Notes: generated by a model from the sequence alone, not told the origin. Counted from the first letter of the stretch, positions 16,001-31,000 are shown. The stretch is 64,000 nucleotides of DNA from Antedon mediterranea (GCF_964355755.1 NC_092678.1:24410365-24474364), one strand, 5' to 3'. Program-made: numbers and translations.

Positions 16001-19000
16001 CAGTTTGTGATTTGTGCTGACCAATGACCAAAGTACGTCATGGTTATTATGCGCATACAGGGATGTTGGGACGTATTTCCTCGCTCCCCTCTTTAATGAT
16101 TTCTAGGTCATTATTTGTTTAGCTCCAAATCAAGAGTAGTGGCAATTATTAATATAGTTTGGCTTTTTATTTCACTTTCACAGTTTGGCGCAATTTAACC
16201 GTTAAAGACATTTTAAAATGAAAATAGTCAGGAAGGAAACGCACTGTTGATTTAAATTAATGACTTGATGTTTATTATTTATATTTATTGACATTTAAAT
16301 TTGTTGACATTTAAATTTTGCAGAAGATCCCGAAGAACCGCCAATACCAATTGAAAAGTTTGAGGAGCATGTCATCAGGAATCATGCTAATAGCGACAGC
16401 GGATTTGCTGAGGAATTTGAAGTTAGTACAAAATCATCCTCATCTTTGTTATTTGTGTTTGTATTCAATAAAGCTTTAGTAGTCCTGGTAGTAGTAGTAG
16501 TAGTAGTAGCAAAAGTCGGCCATAGTTTTTAGGTCATCACGAGAACTTTAAAGTGTAATTTTCTCTCAACAAGACGACTCATCGGGCCTCGTACGACGCT
16601 GTCTGAGTTGGCCTTTACAAGTCTTCAAAATAATTTTTTTTGTCATGTTAGTTAGTTAGACATATTTTTGTGATATGTAACTTCTTACCATAAATATAAC
16701 TTGTTATCATCATAGTTCTGACTTAACATAGTTCTGACTTAGGATACCTCTGACTTATTATTGAGAGTTTGAGTTTCCCTAATATTTTTTCCAGGAAATC
16801 CAACTGTGCGTGAAAAATGACTACCCAGCCGCTGCTTCAGCCGATCCTGCTTGCAAGCCAAAAAATCGCTATACCAACATAGTAGCCTGTAAGTATTTAA
16901 ACCCTGTTCACACTATATATATATATTAGTAGGCTGTAAGTATTTAAACCCTGTTCACACTATATATATATATATATATATATTAGTAGCCTGTAAGTAT
17001 TTAAACCCTGTTCACACTATATATATATATTAGTAGCCTGTAAGTATTTAAACCCTGTTCACACTATATATATATTTTAGTAGCCTGTAAGTATTTAAAC
17101 CCTGTTCACACTATATATATATTGTAGTACCCTGTAAGTATTTAAACACTGTTCACACTATATATATATTTTAGTACCCTGTAAGTATTTAAACCCTGTT
17201 CACACTATATATATATTTTAGTACCCTGTAAGTATTTAAACACTGTTCACACTATATATATATTTTAGTAGCCTGTAAGTATTTAAACCCTGTTCACACT
17301 ATATATATTAGTAGCCTGTAAGTATTTAAACACTGTTCACACTATATATATATTTTAGTAGTCTGTAAGTATTTAAACCCTGTTCACACTATATATATTA
17401 GTAGCCTGTAAGTACTCGTTACAATACTCTTTAGTCAACATTTCAGTTTCAATGTCTTTCTTTAATGTGTACTGTAATGTTATTAATATTTATGTTATTT
17501 GTTTGCAGATGATCATTCCAGAGTGAAACTACAAGTTATAGGGGATAAACCCTGTTCAGACTATATTAATGGAAACTATATTGATGTAAGTACATGAAAT
17601 AAAGGATAAGGGATAAACCCTGTTCAGACTATATTTATTTTTTAATTTTTGTGTGTATCACTCAATTTATTCATACTTTTAGTGGACAACATGCGACAGA
17701 AAAAGTAATCTGTACACATTTAGTTGAATGTACCATTTTCCTAGTGCAGATATGCAAATATTTAGCACCAGCTTTCAACACATTAATGTTTTTCTCATTA
17801 ATGTCTCTACTTGATTTTTTTCACATTATAAGACATAGCATGGCAAACAAATTAGTATCAGTAAACTGTAATGTTCACCAAGATTTATAGTATTTATAGC
17901 AACTCAGACGCATTAAGTTGTTTTTTCTCATTAATGTTAATGTCTTTTTAAGGGCTACATAAAGATACAGTCAAGGAAACACATTTTTATTATTAATAAT
18001 AATAATGTTCTTTTTAGATTAATGTTAGTTTAGTGTTTTTCTTGCAGGCGTTTGATAACAAAAAGCATTTATAATCAGACACATTAATGTTACTTTATTT
18101 GTCAATGTTTTTTTTTTTTTCAGGGTTTCAATAAGAAAAATGCATTTATAGCAACTCAAGGTGAGTCATAAGCAGAAGTGACTTAGAGAATTAAAAACAT
18201 GTTGAAGCTAAGACATATACGTGGCTAACAGCATGTATACATCTGTCAAGTCTTTTGTTTATTTATAAATAGAACCTCTGTTAAGGGGACACCTTTGGGA
18301 ACCATTACAGGTGTTGAAATAATAATGTTAAAATATACATGTACCACCTTTTCATTGATAGAAAGTGTCCCCTTTATTGAAAATAATTATTTTACAAGAA
18401 AAAAATTACAACATTCCTGGGACAATTAAAATGTTTATAACATAACATTTATTTACATACTCTGACATAACATAATAGATAATAACATACAAATGAGGTC
18501 AGAGTTTGAAGGCAGATGCCCTGGAAGATGAAAAAAAAACCATCTTGTGTTGGGCTAGCCTTAAAAAAAGAAATGAATTAAAAAGAATAATTTATTTTCT
18601 TTAATGATGATTATTATTAAATTTGAACAATTAAATTGTTGAGCTGCTCCCTATTCAGCGGTAGCTCATCGTCTGTCGTAATCGCTCATGGGAAAACATA
18701 TTCTCTGTTTATTGTTTCCTATTTCTCATATATTTATTAACACTTGATTGGTGTGGATTGGTTGTGGGTATCGCATCAGGTGCAATTAGGTAAATACCCA
18801 AGGTCTATTCTAGGACTCGCTGGACCCATAGAGAGTTCACTATGATATCTCTATGCTGGACCTAAACAGCTGAACTGTTAAGCACGCCATATTGTGTCCT
18901 TGTTATCTATAATGTTGTATTTGCATATACGCAAGGAAAGCATCTGAAATGGGGATGTGGAAATAACTTAGTCATAGTCTATATTAATGTTTAATCTGAT

Positions 19001-22000
19001 AAAATACTGTCAATATGAAATGAGTCTTCTTTTTACAACATTAGTGTGTCTCTATGGATTATCTAGCATTTTTCCTTTTTTTTTTATCAAATGAGCGAAT
19101 AATTTTGCCAGTGTAGCATAGCAAAATCTATACATAACACATTTTATAAAAAATTGTATAAATTACAATATAAAACTAAGTTTCTAGACTAAAAATTCAG
19201 TTTGATTATCAATATTTAAAATGAAACTCTTTCCCTTCAATATGAGTTAGATGGCTGTCTTGAGCAGATAATCAGCTAACAACTTTTTTTTTTAGGACCT
19301 TTAAAGTCAACAGTTGAAGATTTCTGGAGAATGATCTGGGAACAAAATAGTTATACTATAATCATGATTACTAATCTAATGGAGAAAGGGCGGGTATGTA
19401 ATTGTAACAGTTTACCTTTAAATGTTACCACACATTAATGTGTCCATTAAATGAATGTATTTGTTTGATTTTCTCAATGCAATCAACATACCAAGAATTG
19501 TAATAATATATTTATTTTATTTAATTATTTTTTGACCTATTATGTGCATTAAATGATAACTAATTTCGTTTTCTTTTTTTTTTATTTAGAGAAAGTGTGA
19601 CAAATATTGGCCTATAGAGGGCAGTTCAGAAAAATATGGAGATTTTGAAGTGACGTGTGAGATGGAAGATGAAATGGCGAGCTTTACTGTTAGAAACTTT
19701 GTTGTAAAGAACACTAAAATGAAAAAGGTAAGCACAGAATCATCTTATTGTCATCATTGTATGTCTATGTTATCATTATCATTATCATTGATTCAACATC
19801 TTCATCACTCCTTCCTCCGGAGTAGAGCTGTAGCTTAGTGGTTAACGTGCTTGCCTTCCAGGCCCAAAGGTCCATGGTTCAATCCTGATCTAGTGCCAGG
19901 GTTGTAACTTATCAATCTTTCAACTCCACTCCCTTAAGCTTGGTTCCCACTAGAACGTAACGCAAGGACGTAAACGCAACGCAAGCGTCTTCACCAATGA
20001 CAAGCGAAGTTATAGACAGTTAGTAATCACAAGCGAATAAGCCATCGCTTGTGATTGGTCAATTCACTTGCGTTGCGTTACGTCCTTGTGTTGCGTCGCT
20101 AGTGGGAACCACGCTTAATCCTCAAATGAGGCTCTTAAGTAATCATAATAAAATAGTTTATCCATCCTAAAAAATCATTGCCCAACTTGTTTCACTACCT
20201 GCTCACCTCAAACATTCACCTGATATCACAATATCTTAAGTCACTAGTCATACCATAGAGTGTGCACTCTGATTAGTTACTGTGTTCAACAGAGCGTGAA
20301 ATTGAATACATTTTTGCACTTCATAATAAATTATTTTTACACCAACTTTAAAAAAAAAATTAGAATGTCAAAGAATGTGAATATGCATTTTTTTAAAGGT
20401 CAAATTAATGTCAAAGGTCAAATGAATGTCTAAATAAGGAAAGCTTTTACTTCCCAAAGTAATTGGCAACAATTTATGAGAATTTAATATTTCTTGTCGT
20501 CTTTGAGGATGTGCTCATTTTGAATAATTGAATTCTTCTCATGCCCTAGGTTGTAAATTAATACTATTACTATGCTCACATTTTGTTATAAAATCATATT
20601 GTTTTAATATTTAAGTGATTACAAGATTCTTTTTATTGTCACTAATCATGGAAGAAATAATGAAAGATTCACAGTAAAATGCTCCAGATATTACGGAAAT
20701 TGAAAATCACTTCATTACAAAAAACATTTTCGAAATTTTTTTTTTTTTGGCAAGATAATAATACATTGAATACAGTACAAAATATTTTTATACCAACTGT
20801 ATTAAAAAAGATCTTTTGAATTAAAAATATGAATTTCCATTTATTATTTATTATTGCATTTCAGACTAAGAATAATGAACGGGCTATCATACAGTATCAT
20901 TACACAGACTGGCCGGACCATGGGGTACCAAACTACACCCTACCTGTGTATACATTCATTAAGAAATCAGTGAAAGCAAACCCAGCTGATGCTGGTCCTA
21001 TGATAGTACACTGCAGGTTTGTCTTCTGTTTTTTTTTTGATAATTTATTTTTCATTTTCAGAATAATAAGGTCGTGTACACAATGTGTTATGGCGCTCTG
21101 TGCCTGGTGCAACCCCTGGTGCATTTGCTAAATAAATTAAATGAAAATATAGGAACTTTTGTAGTGGCACTATTAATAATAATTAATTATTATTATTATT
21201 ATTTTGTAATATTCTGATATTTTATATTGAGTAATTGATTGTTTATTACAATATTAAGTGTTACATTTTTTGCCCAAATAACATATATTTCATAGACAAA
21301 CTGTAAACATACTAATGTTTGAATCGGTCCGTATTATAAAGCTCTGTCTACACTGTCAAACTTTATGTGAAAACCAAAATGTGATGTGCCTATAATGTAC
21401 ACGATGATGTCGTATCATTACTATACCTTATTTGGACACATCACATTTTTGTGTCAAACTAGTTTGGTAGTGTAGACAGAACTTTATAACATTTAATAAT
21501 ATTTTCTTGTAGTGCTGGTGTTGGACGTACAGGAACATACATCACAATAGAGTCAATGTTGAGACAAATTAAAGCCAAGAAAACGGTTAATGTTTGTAGT
21601 TTTTTGAAGAAGATTCGTGGACAGAGAAACCACATGGTGCAGACTGAGGTATGAATTAAGCTCTGTTTTTTTTTTATACAAATTGCCAAGGATAACCATA
21701 AGCGAATTCATTCACTATCCTTCCTTAAGGTGGCAATCTTGTTCACAAGACAAACATATACAAAAGATGCTCTACATAAATCTACAACAACTGTACAATG
21801 TTTTAATTATTATTATCATTATTATTAATCACTTTTTCTTTTTTTTCAATCTATTTATTTAAGAAATATTAAGTATCAAACCTTTTATTAATAATGATAA
21901 TGTTTGTACAGGAGCAATATTGTTTTATTCATGACGTGTTACGAGACTCACTGAGGCTGGAGCATTCAGAAGTTCCTATCAAAGGTATTCGTGAATATAT

Positions 22001-25000
22001 TGAGAAGATTCGTGTTCCAAGTGAAGGCACTAAGCGCTCTATACTAGATCAACATTTTGAGGTAAATATCACTGTCTACTTATTTACTTCTAAATTGAGA
22101 ATTCCTTCAGGATCTTTTATTGAAAAATAGAATTTTTGCAAAACATGTGGTCAAATATTAAATAATATTTATCATGGCATTTCATTGCTTAAGTTGGGCT
22201 TTGTCAGGTTCTGATATTATTATAATAACAATTTTGTTTTGATTTCATTCTACTTTTCCCTGGTAAGCACACTATACATAACTCTTTTAATTTAAGACTT
22301 GAACTTTACTAAACTAAAATCACTTTTTTTTAAACTGAACAGTTATTGAATATATGCATAATATTATATGTGTTATATAACTAATGTTGTTTGTTTGTTT
22401 TTTTAGCTTTTACATACACACAAGTTTAAAGATTATGATTTCTTAAAAGCTCACAAAGAAATTAATCAAAAGAAAAATAGGAGGCCAGATATCTTGCCAG
22501 GTACGTATGTATAACAACAGTGTAGCATTTAATTTAAATTATTTGTGAACCAGTTCACCGAGGTAACTCCCTACTCGTCTCAAATGATGAACTGGGAAGT
22601 GCTCATCGGCAAACTATGTACACTTCCTTATCTGAGAAAACTTGTTTCATCACCAGAACTAGGAGCGAGTTGGCCTCAAACTCATACCGCTATTGTTGGC
22701 TCTTTAGGTACAGTAAACTGCAATTTGACCCGCTGTCAACACTAATGTGGTACACATTTTATATCATTGTATAGTAGCCATACTTTACTTACTGACTTTC
22801 ATTCTAGCCATACTTTGGTCTTCTTATTGCCTGTCGTAATACTTTTTTTTTGTAGTTGAACGGTCTAGAGTTCACATGTCGTCCAAAGCAGGAGAAGAGG
22901 GATCTGATTATGTTAATGCAACTTATGTTCCAGTGAGTAACACAAATCCATCCTGAAAGCTCACACCCTCTTAGATATTAAGTCCATCTTGTAAACTCAC
23001 TCCCCTTTAGATATTGATAAGTATAACTCAAATCCATCCTGCTCTCTCCCTCTTAGATATTAAGTCCATCTTGTAAACTCACTCCCCTTTAGATATTGAT
23101 AAGTATAACTCAAATCCATCCTGCTCTCTCCCTCTTAGATATTAAGTCCATCTTGTAAACTCACTCCCCTTTAGATATTGATAAGTATAACTCAAATCCA
23201 TCCTGCTCTCTCCCTCTTAGATATTAAGTCCATCTTGTAAACTCACTCTCCTTTAGATATTGATAAGTATAACTCAAATCCATCCTGCTCTATCCCTCTT
23301 AGATATTAAGTCCATCTTGTAAACTCACTCCCCTTTAGATATTGATAAGTATAACTCAAATCCATCCTGCTCTCTCCCTCTTAGATATTAAGTCCATCTT
23401 GTAAACTCACTCCCCTTTAGATATTGATAAGTATAACTCAAATCCATCCTGCTCTCTCCCTCTTAGATATTAAGTCCATCTTGTAAACTCACTCCCCTTT
23501 AGATATTGATAAGTATAACTCAAATCCATCCTGCTCTCTCCCTCTTAGATATTAAGTCCATCTTGTAAACTCACTCCCCCTTAGATATTGATAAGTATAA
23601 CTCAAATCCATCCTGCTCTCTCCCTCTTAGATATTAAGTCCATCTTGTAAACTCACTCCCCCTTAGATATTGATAAGTATAACTCAAATCCATCCTGCTC
23701 TCTCCCTCTTAGATATTAAGTCCATCTTGTAAACTCACTCCCCTTTAGATATTGATAAGTATAACTCAAATCCATCCTGCTCTCTCCCTCTTAGATATTA
23801 TATATATCTATTTGTTTTGCCTGTCTGTAATAAACACATACAATGCAAAGACAAGGAATAATCAGTCAGGATTGTCTATAAAGTCAGTCAAGATGCTCTC
23901 AGATACAAGCCCTGATGGTAGCCCACCATAATATATAAGCCCATTAATCTAGCAACTTGCATAAATCTCTGGTTTGAAATCTAAAATGTAATTTTCTTGG
24001 ATTTAAAATTCAATTTTAAATCATCTTAACATATTATTTACATTTTTTAATAACTATTTTAGGGGTACAGAAAAATCAATGAGTTTATAGTAACGCAGTT
24101 TCCGCTGGAGAACACGATCTCAGATTTCTGGCGTATGATCTGGGACACGAATTCACCGACAATCGTGATGATATCGAGTAAAGATGACCAGGTAAAAGAG
24201 AAATTCTATGAAAGAGTCTGGGATGAGGATCCGGAGGTTGCCAAGATGGAGAAAAGGCTAAGAGACATGGTTGATGATGAGGATGGTGAAGGGGCTAGCG
24301 TGACTACTCCCCTTAATTCTACTTCTACTCCTTGCACTGGTGTTAATAATTTGCATGTACCGCTTGTAAGTCTTGCTTTGCTTGTGTCTTTCGCTCATTT
24401 CTAATGAATCATGATGAGATACATCAAGTAATCATGGTGAAACATTTCATCATCATGATAAAACATTTCATTATCATGATGAAACATTTCATCATCTTGT
24501 TGAAACATTTCATCATCATGTTGAAACATTTCATCATCATGTTGAAACATTTCATCATCTTGTTGAAACATTTCATCATCATGATGAAACATTTCATCAT
24601 CATGATGAAACATTTCATCATCATGATGAAACCTTTCATCATCTTGTTGAAACATTTCTTCATCTTGTTGAAACCTTTCATCATCATGTTGAAACCTTTC
24701 ATCATCTTGTTGAAACATTTCATCATCATGATGAAACATTTCATCATCATGATGAAACATTTCATCATCATGATGAAACCTTTCATCATCTTGTTGAAAC
24801 ATTTCTTCATCTTGTTGAAACCTTTCATCATCATGTTGAAACCTTTCATCATCTTGTTGAAACATTTCTTCATCTTGTTGAAACCTTTCATCATCATGTT
24901 GAAACATTTCTTCATCTTTGTGTGATTATACATTTCATGATAATCATCTTTATCATCTTATGATCGCTTCCATGATCATGCAGTTTGTGATATGAGATGA

Positions 25001-28000
25001 CAAATCATAAATTGATATCACATCATCATTTTATGATAACAGCTTGTCATGATTTTCCTCAACAAAAAAGATAACTTAGTTGTGATCATCATCTTCATTA
25101 GTTTTTATTCCTTAATTCTATATTTGGCAGGCAAACTAAGGAAAAGAAATTAACAATGAGTGATTCTATTTATCAACTCAAACAAACAAATTCTTTTATT
25201 AATTATCCTAAATGAATGAAACTAATAACAAAACCAAGTTTAACAATATTGCATTGTGATCAGTTTAATAAATGGATAAAACTATTTATACATTTTATTT
25301 TAAACAGTGAATTTAAAATTGATAAGAAATGTCTAGATTATTAAAAAAATTTAAACTTCCAAAACAACTCGGTTCCCACTGGGACGATGCAGTGCAATGC
25401 AAGTAAATTGACCAATCACAGGTGACAGTTTGATCCATCGTGCCAAATTGCTTGTGGTAGGCATCCTTGCGATGTGTACAAGTGTTACAGTATTTTAAAC
25501 CTATACCTAAGGTATCGATATATCTTACCAAACTATATGTTGATATTTTGGCATAATTATGTTTGTTTGTTTCAGGTCTATACTGTGTGTATGTTATTGT
25601 TTACTAAAAAGGACTGGTGGAGGGTTATTTTTTGATTTTCCCGAAGGGGGTGGGTGGAGTTAGGGGTTTATATGTTTTCAGAATATATGTTTGTAGAATA
25701 ATAATTATTATCCAATACTTTCTTTCAATTAAATAGTGTTATAGAAATTAAATTATCATTTTAATATATTCTATATATATATAACATGGTTATTGGGTAT
25801 CTAGAATAGATGCTTTGCTAGCATAGACTGCCGTGCATAGGTTAGCATAAACTATATACTATAGAATGACACCATGTACATAATCATTATTAAAATCACA
25901 TATTCATTGTTTGTATATCCACAAAACAGCAATATATGATAACAGTACACACAGATAACAAAGAATGATGATATTACTTTATATTGGAGATATTTAAGAA
26001 ATATTTATACTTTAATACAATATAATTTATTACTAATGCATGTAATGCATAACTTGATTTTTAATACATTTTATCTGAATAATTTTAATTTACACTAATA
26101 ATTTACTAAAGTGAGTTAAGCACGTTCATAGCATTCACTACCACAGTACTACTTTACACAGAAACCTAACAACACTTTTTTCTTTTCATTCACAAAATCT
26201 TGCTTTCTGTCATTTCTTGCTTATTATTCATTTCTTGCTCAGGCACTGTTAAGTGTTTAAAAGGGGTGGCTATGTTGTTAAGAGGCACTGTTAAGTGTTT
26301 AAAGGGGTGGCTATGTTGATGAGAGGCACTGTTAAGTGTTTAAAAGGGGTGGCTATGTTGATGAGAGGCACTGTTAAGTGTTTAAAAGGGGTGGCTATGT
26401 TGTTAAGAGGCACTGTTAAGTGTTTAAAGGGGTGGCTATGTTGATGAGAGGCATTGTTGAATGTTTAAAGGGGTGGCTATGTTGATGAGAGGCATTGTTG
26501 AATGTTTAAAGGGGTGGCTATGTTGTTGAAAGGCATTGTTGAATGTTTAAAGGGGTGGCTATGTTGTTAAGAGGCATTGTTGAATGTTTAAAGGGGTGGC
26601 TATGTTGATGAGAGGCACTGTTGAGTGTTTAAAGGGGTGGCTATGTTGTTGAAAGGCATTGTTGAATGTTTAAAGGGGTGGCTATGTTGTTAAGAGGCAT
26701 TGTTGAATGTTTAAAGGGGTGGCTATGTTGATGAGAGGCACTGTTGAGTGTTTAAAGGGGTGGCTATGTTGTTGAAAGGCATTGTTGAATGTTTAAAGGG
26801 GTGGCTATGTTGTTAAGAGGCACTGTTGAATGTTTAAAGGGGTGGCTATGTTGATGAGAGGCACTGTTGAATGTTTAAAGGGGTGGCTATGTTGATGAGA
26901 GGCACTGTTGAATGTTTAAAGGGGTGGCTATGTTGATGAGAGGCACTGTTGAATGTTTAAAGGGGTGGCTATGTTGATGAGAGGCACTGTTGAATGTTTA
27001 AAGGGGTTGCTATGTTGATGAGAGGCACTGTTGAGTGTTTAAAGGGGTTGCTATGTTGTTAAGAGGCACTGTTGAGTGTTTAAAGGGGTTGCTATGTTGA
27101 TGAGAGGCACTGTTGAATGTTTAAAGGGGTGGCTATGTTGTTAAGAGGCACTGTTGAGTGTTTAAAGGGGTTGCTATGTTGATGAGAGGCACTGTTGAAT
27201 GTTTAAAGGGGTGGCTATGTTGTTAAGAGGCACTGTTAAGTGTTTAAAGGGGTTGCTATGTTGTTGAAAGGCATTGTTGAATGTTTAAAGGGGTGGCTAT
27301 GTTGTTAAGAGGCACTGTTGAGTGTTTAATGGGGTGGCTATGTTGTTGAGAGGCACTGTTGAGTGTTTAAAGGGGTGGCTATGTTGTTGAAAGGCATTGT
27401 TGAATGTTTAAAGGGGTGGCTATGTTTGGAGAGGCACTAGTTGAGTGTTTAAAGGTGTGGCTATGTTGTTGAGAGGTACTGTTGAATGTTTAAAGGGGTG
27501 GCTATGTTGTTGAGAGGCATTGTTGAATGTTTAAAGGGGTGGCTATGTTGATGAGAGGCACTGTTGAATGTTTTAACAGGGTGGCTATGTTGTTGAGAGG
27601 TACTGTTGAATGTTTTAACAGGGTGGCATGTTGTTGTGAGGCACTGTTGAATGTTTTAACAGGGTGGCTATGTTGTTGAGAGGCACTGTTGAATGTTTTA
27701 ACAGGGTGGCATGTTTTGAGAGTAAGTGTATGAAAGAACAATTAGAAAAGTATATGTTGATTGAATAGTTTCAAATGTTGTATGTGGTTAGGTAACGGAC
27801 ACACAGATAGACTGACATTGATGTGTTGTGTTAGTTTTTATTCAATTGCAATTACTTATTTTTATTGCATGTTAATCAAGACCAAAAACTATTTGTTAAT
27901 TTGCACAAACATTCACAAATAAATCACAATAAATTATGTTTTCATTAAATTATTTAAAACATTTGTTTATTAAAATATTTAAATCATCATGACACTTTCA

Positions 28001-31000
28001 TTGATTTAGGATGAGGCATGTCTGCCACAAGATTCTCCTTTGGATCCACTACAGGTACAATCACATTGCAACAAGCATGTTTGCTGCACGGTGCAACCCA
28101 TAACAGATCCTAACTAAATTCCATGGCAACAATACATGCACAGTAGATAAGACTTTGCATTTGGTTTAAAATCTAATAATGTTAGTGGTAGCACAAACAA
28201 GCACAAGCTTCTTTTTGAGACATTTCGACATAATTGTGTTTCCACAATTTAAAAGCATTTATCACATTTTCATAAAAGGATAACTAACTGTAGGCCTAAT
28301 TTTTCTAATTTAGAACATAAATCTACATGGTAAATTATATTAATATACATACATTTATTGATATTTAGAACAAATCACTACATTAAATTCTGCATGATAA
28401 GCAATATTCATCCAGATATGAGACCTGGGACCACTCTAACGTGACTGTTCAAACTAAGGTGACAATTCAAACTTGAGTGACAAGTTGAACTAGGATGACT
28501 AGTTTGTACATTTTGAAAAAAAGCCCACACATTTCAGTATAAAAATATACACAGATACCTCTTATTCAGATTACTGTTATTAAATATTGACAAAAGTGAT
28601 ACAGGATGACTTTAAACTGGCCCATTTGAGACACACACAACATGGATAAAAGGCACAAAATAGCAGAACGCACACTTTGTCTAACGACGTCAAAACTTAC
28701 TGATAATGATGACAGTTAAATAGTGGTATCTTGTAATGATTATTTAACAATGATTTTGAATGTTAACAAGCTAGAGTGTGCATGTGTGAAGTTTCCAGGA
28801 AAGTATTACCTTAATTACACACAGTGGCATGATCTTAATGATTAATATCCTTAATAAACAGTTCCTTTTTCGTGATTTCAAGTATCACTTTATCGCAAAC
28901 ATCATACAAGTTAATACTTCCTGAAACTATTGACACCATTATTTAATTTGATGTATGTATATAAACAAACTACTACAGCATTTTGATAAGCGAGTATAAT
29001 GTGGATAATGATGTCATCCATAAAAAATATAAAACATTTTAATTTTTTAAAATGTTACATGATTCAAACCTACAAGCTCTAGATAACAAATACCAAAGCA
29101 TTATTGTATATCACAAGTATATATAGCCAAAACAAGTGTATATAGTCTAAAGAAGTATATATAACCAAAACAAGTATCTATAAGTACATATAACAAAAAA
29201 ACTCCTGGGCATATAGCCATTTTTTGCACAGATATACAGTATAACACAAGTATATTAAGATTACTTTTTTAATTCACAATCACAACAGTTATGATAACCA
29301 GGAAAGGTTTAGTCTTTCTCAACACAAAATTAAATTGATTATACATTTACACGGCACTGTTCTCAATAAGTAAATCAATTGCACATTGTCAGAAAAAAAA
29401 AATAACAAAATAAAAAATAAATCTGTTTAAAATTATTTATAAGTTAAAAGAGGTCCAAGTACACATGTTAGTACACCCATTAGGTAGTGCAGTTTTATCA
29501 AATAGAACACTTTTAATTTGGGGCAACTTAAGACCTACACATGTTGTACTGTTTGTAGCCTGGATCTAGAATTAAAACAGGGACGTGAAATCAATTGAGA
29601 AAACACATCGCAAAGAATTAACATGTCACATCTAGGTCGTGGGTTGTTACAAATCAAACACTCCCAAATACTGATGAATTTTGATTGAAAGAAGTTTGAA
29701 ATCATTAGATATGTCCTGCTTACATTCCTAGGCACTAGATGAACCAGTGTACTGGCCAACAAGCAAGGACAATCCTATGGTGTTTGGAAACTTCAAAGTA
29801 AGCTTTGTGGAAGAGGAACATCATTTAGGATTCATGACTCGAGAGTTTGTTCTTGAATCAACTCAGGTTAGTGTCAAAGGTCATTTATACTTAATTGTTC
29901 ATTTTAACTATATTACAACTATATATAGAATATACCATGGACCTATAACTTAACTTATAGGTCCATGCATATACTGTATTGTATGTACAACTTCATTCTA
30001 TGTAATGCAGCAAAAGACCCATAGTTCAGCACTTCAAACTCTAGCTGGCTGCATTGCTACTCATTCCCAGGGGCCCCTTAAGAGCAGAGCTTAAGGGGCC
30101 CCTGGATTTAGCCAGCGAGTGCTCATAGCCGTCATGCCACTGGTTAAGACAATCTTGGAATATGTAATATAAAAAAAATATTTAATAGGCTGTTTAATAA
30201 AGCTATGTTGTTACTTAATATTAGGATGAGTATGAACTCGATGTTAAGCAATACCGTTGCACCTACTGGCCTGAGAGCTGCTCTCCTTTGCACACAGCAT
30301 TTGACCTTATTAAAGCTGTACAAGATAGAAGCATGAATAATGATGGACCAATTACAGTTCATGACAAGTAAGTTATTAATTACCATTTATGATAATTAAC
30401 TACCATTTATTAGCTTTGCATTGAGGAGCTAAGCAAGTCTGACTAAATTCTCAGTACAGTACATTGTGTGTTCTCAACTATTCCAAACATTGTGTTGGAG
30501 TAGGGCAAAACTTCTGAGACGATTCTCAGTGCTGTATCTTTTATTTGTAAAGTATCAGTCAAATGATGTAATATAGTGTCATATATGAATCACATATAAA
30601 GCCTGTATCATAGTCAAATTATGTAACAGTTTCCATTGTTGTCATTCATCCTAAATGTTCACAGTCATCCCATTCCTCCTCATCCTATTCCGCCTCATCT
30701 CATTCCTCCTCGTCCCATTCCTCATCTCATTCCTCTTTATCCCATTCCTCCTCATCCCATTCCGCCTCATCTCATTCCTCCTCGTCCCATTCCTCATCTC
30801 ATTCCTCTTTATCCCATTCCTCCTCATCCCATTCCTACTCATACCATTCCTCCTCATCTCATTCCGCCTCATCCCATTCCTCCTCATACCATTCCTCCTC
30901 ATACCATTCCTCCTCATCCCATTCCTACTCATCCCATTCCTCCTCGTCCCATTCCTCATCTCATTCCTCTTTATCCCATTCCTCCTCATCCCATTCCGCC

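Noticed and set aside
24401-24933. Long open frames on both strands (about 170 codons)
   Set aside because: Produced by a 21-bp stop-free minisatellite; monotonous sequence, several frames open at once.
26241-27720. CRISPR-like regular repeat array
   Set aside because: Units abut with no unique spacers and the context is a eukaryotic intron; it is a minisatellite.
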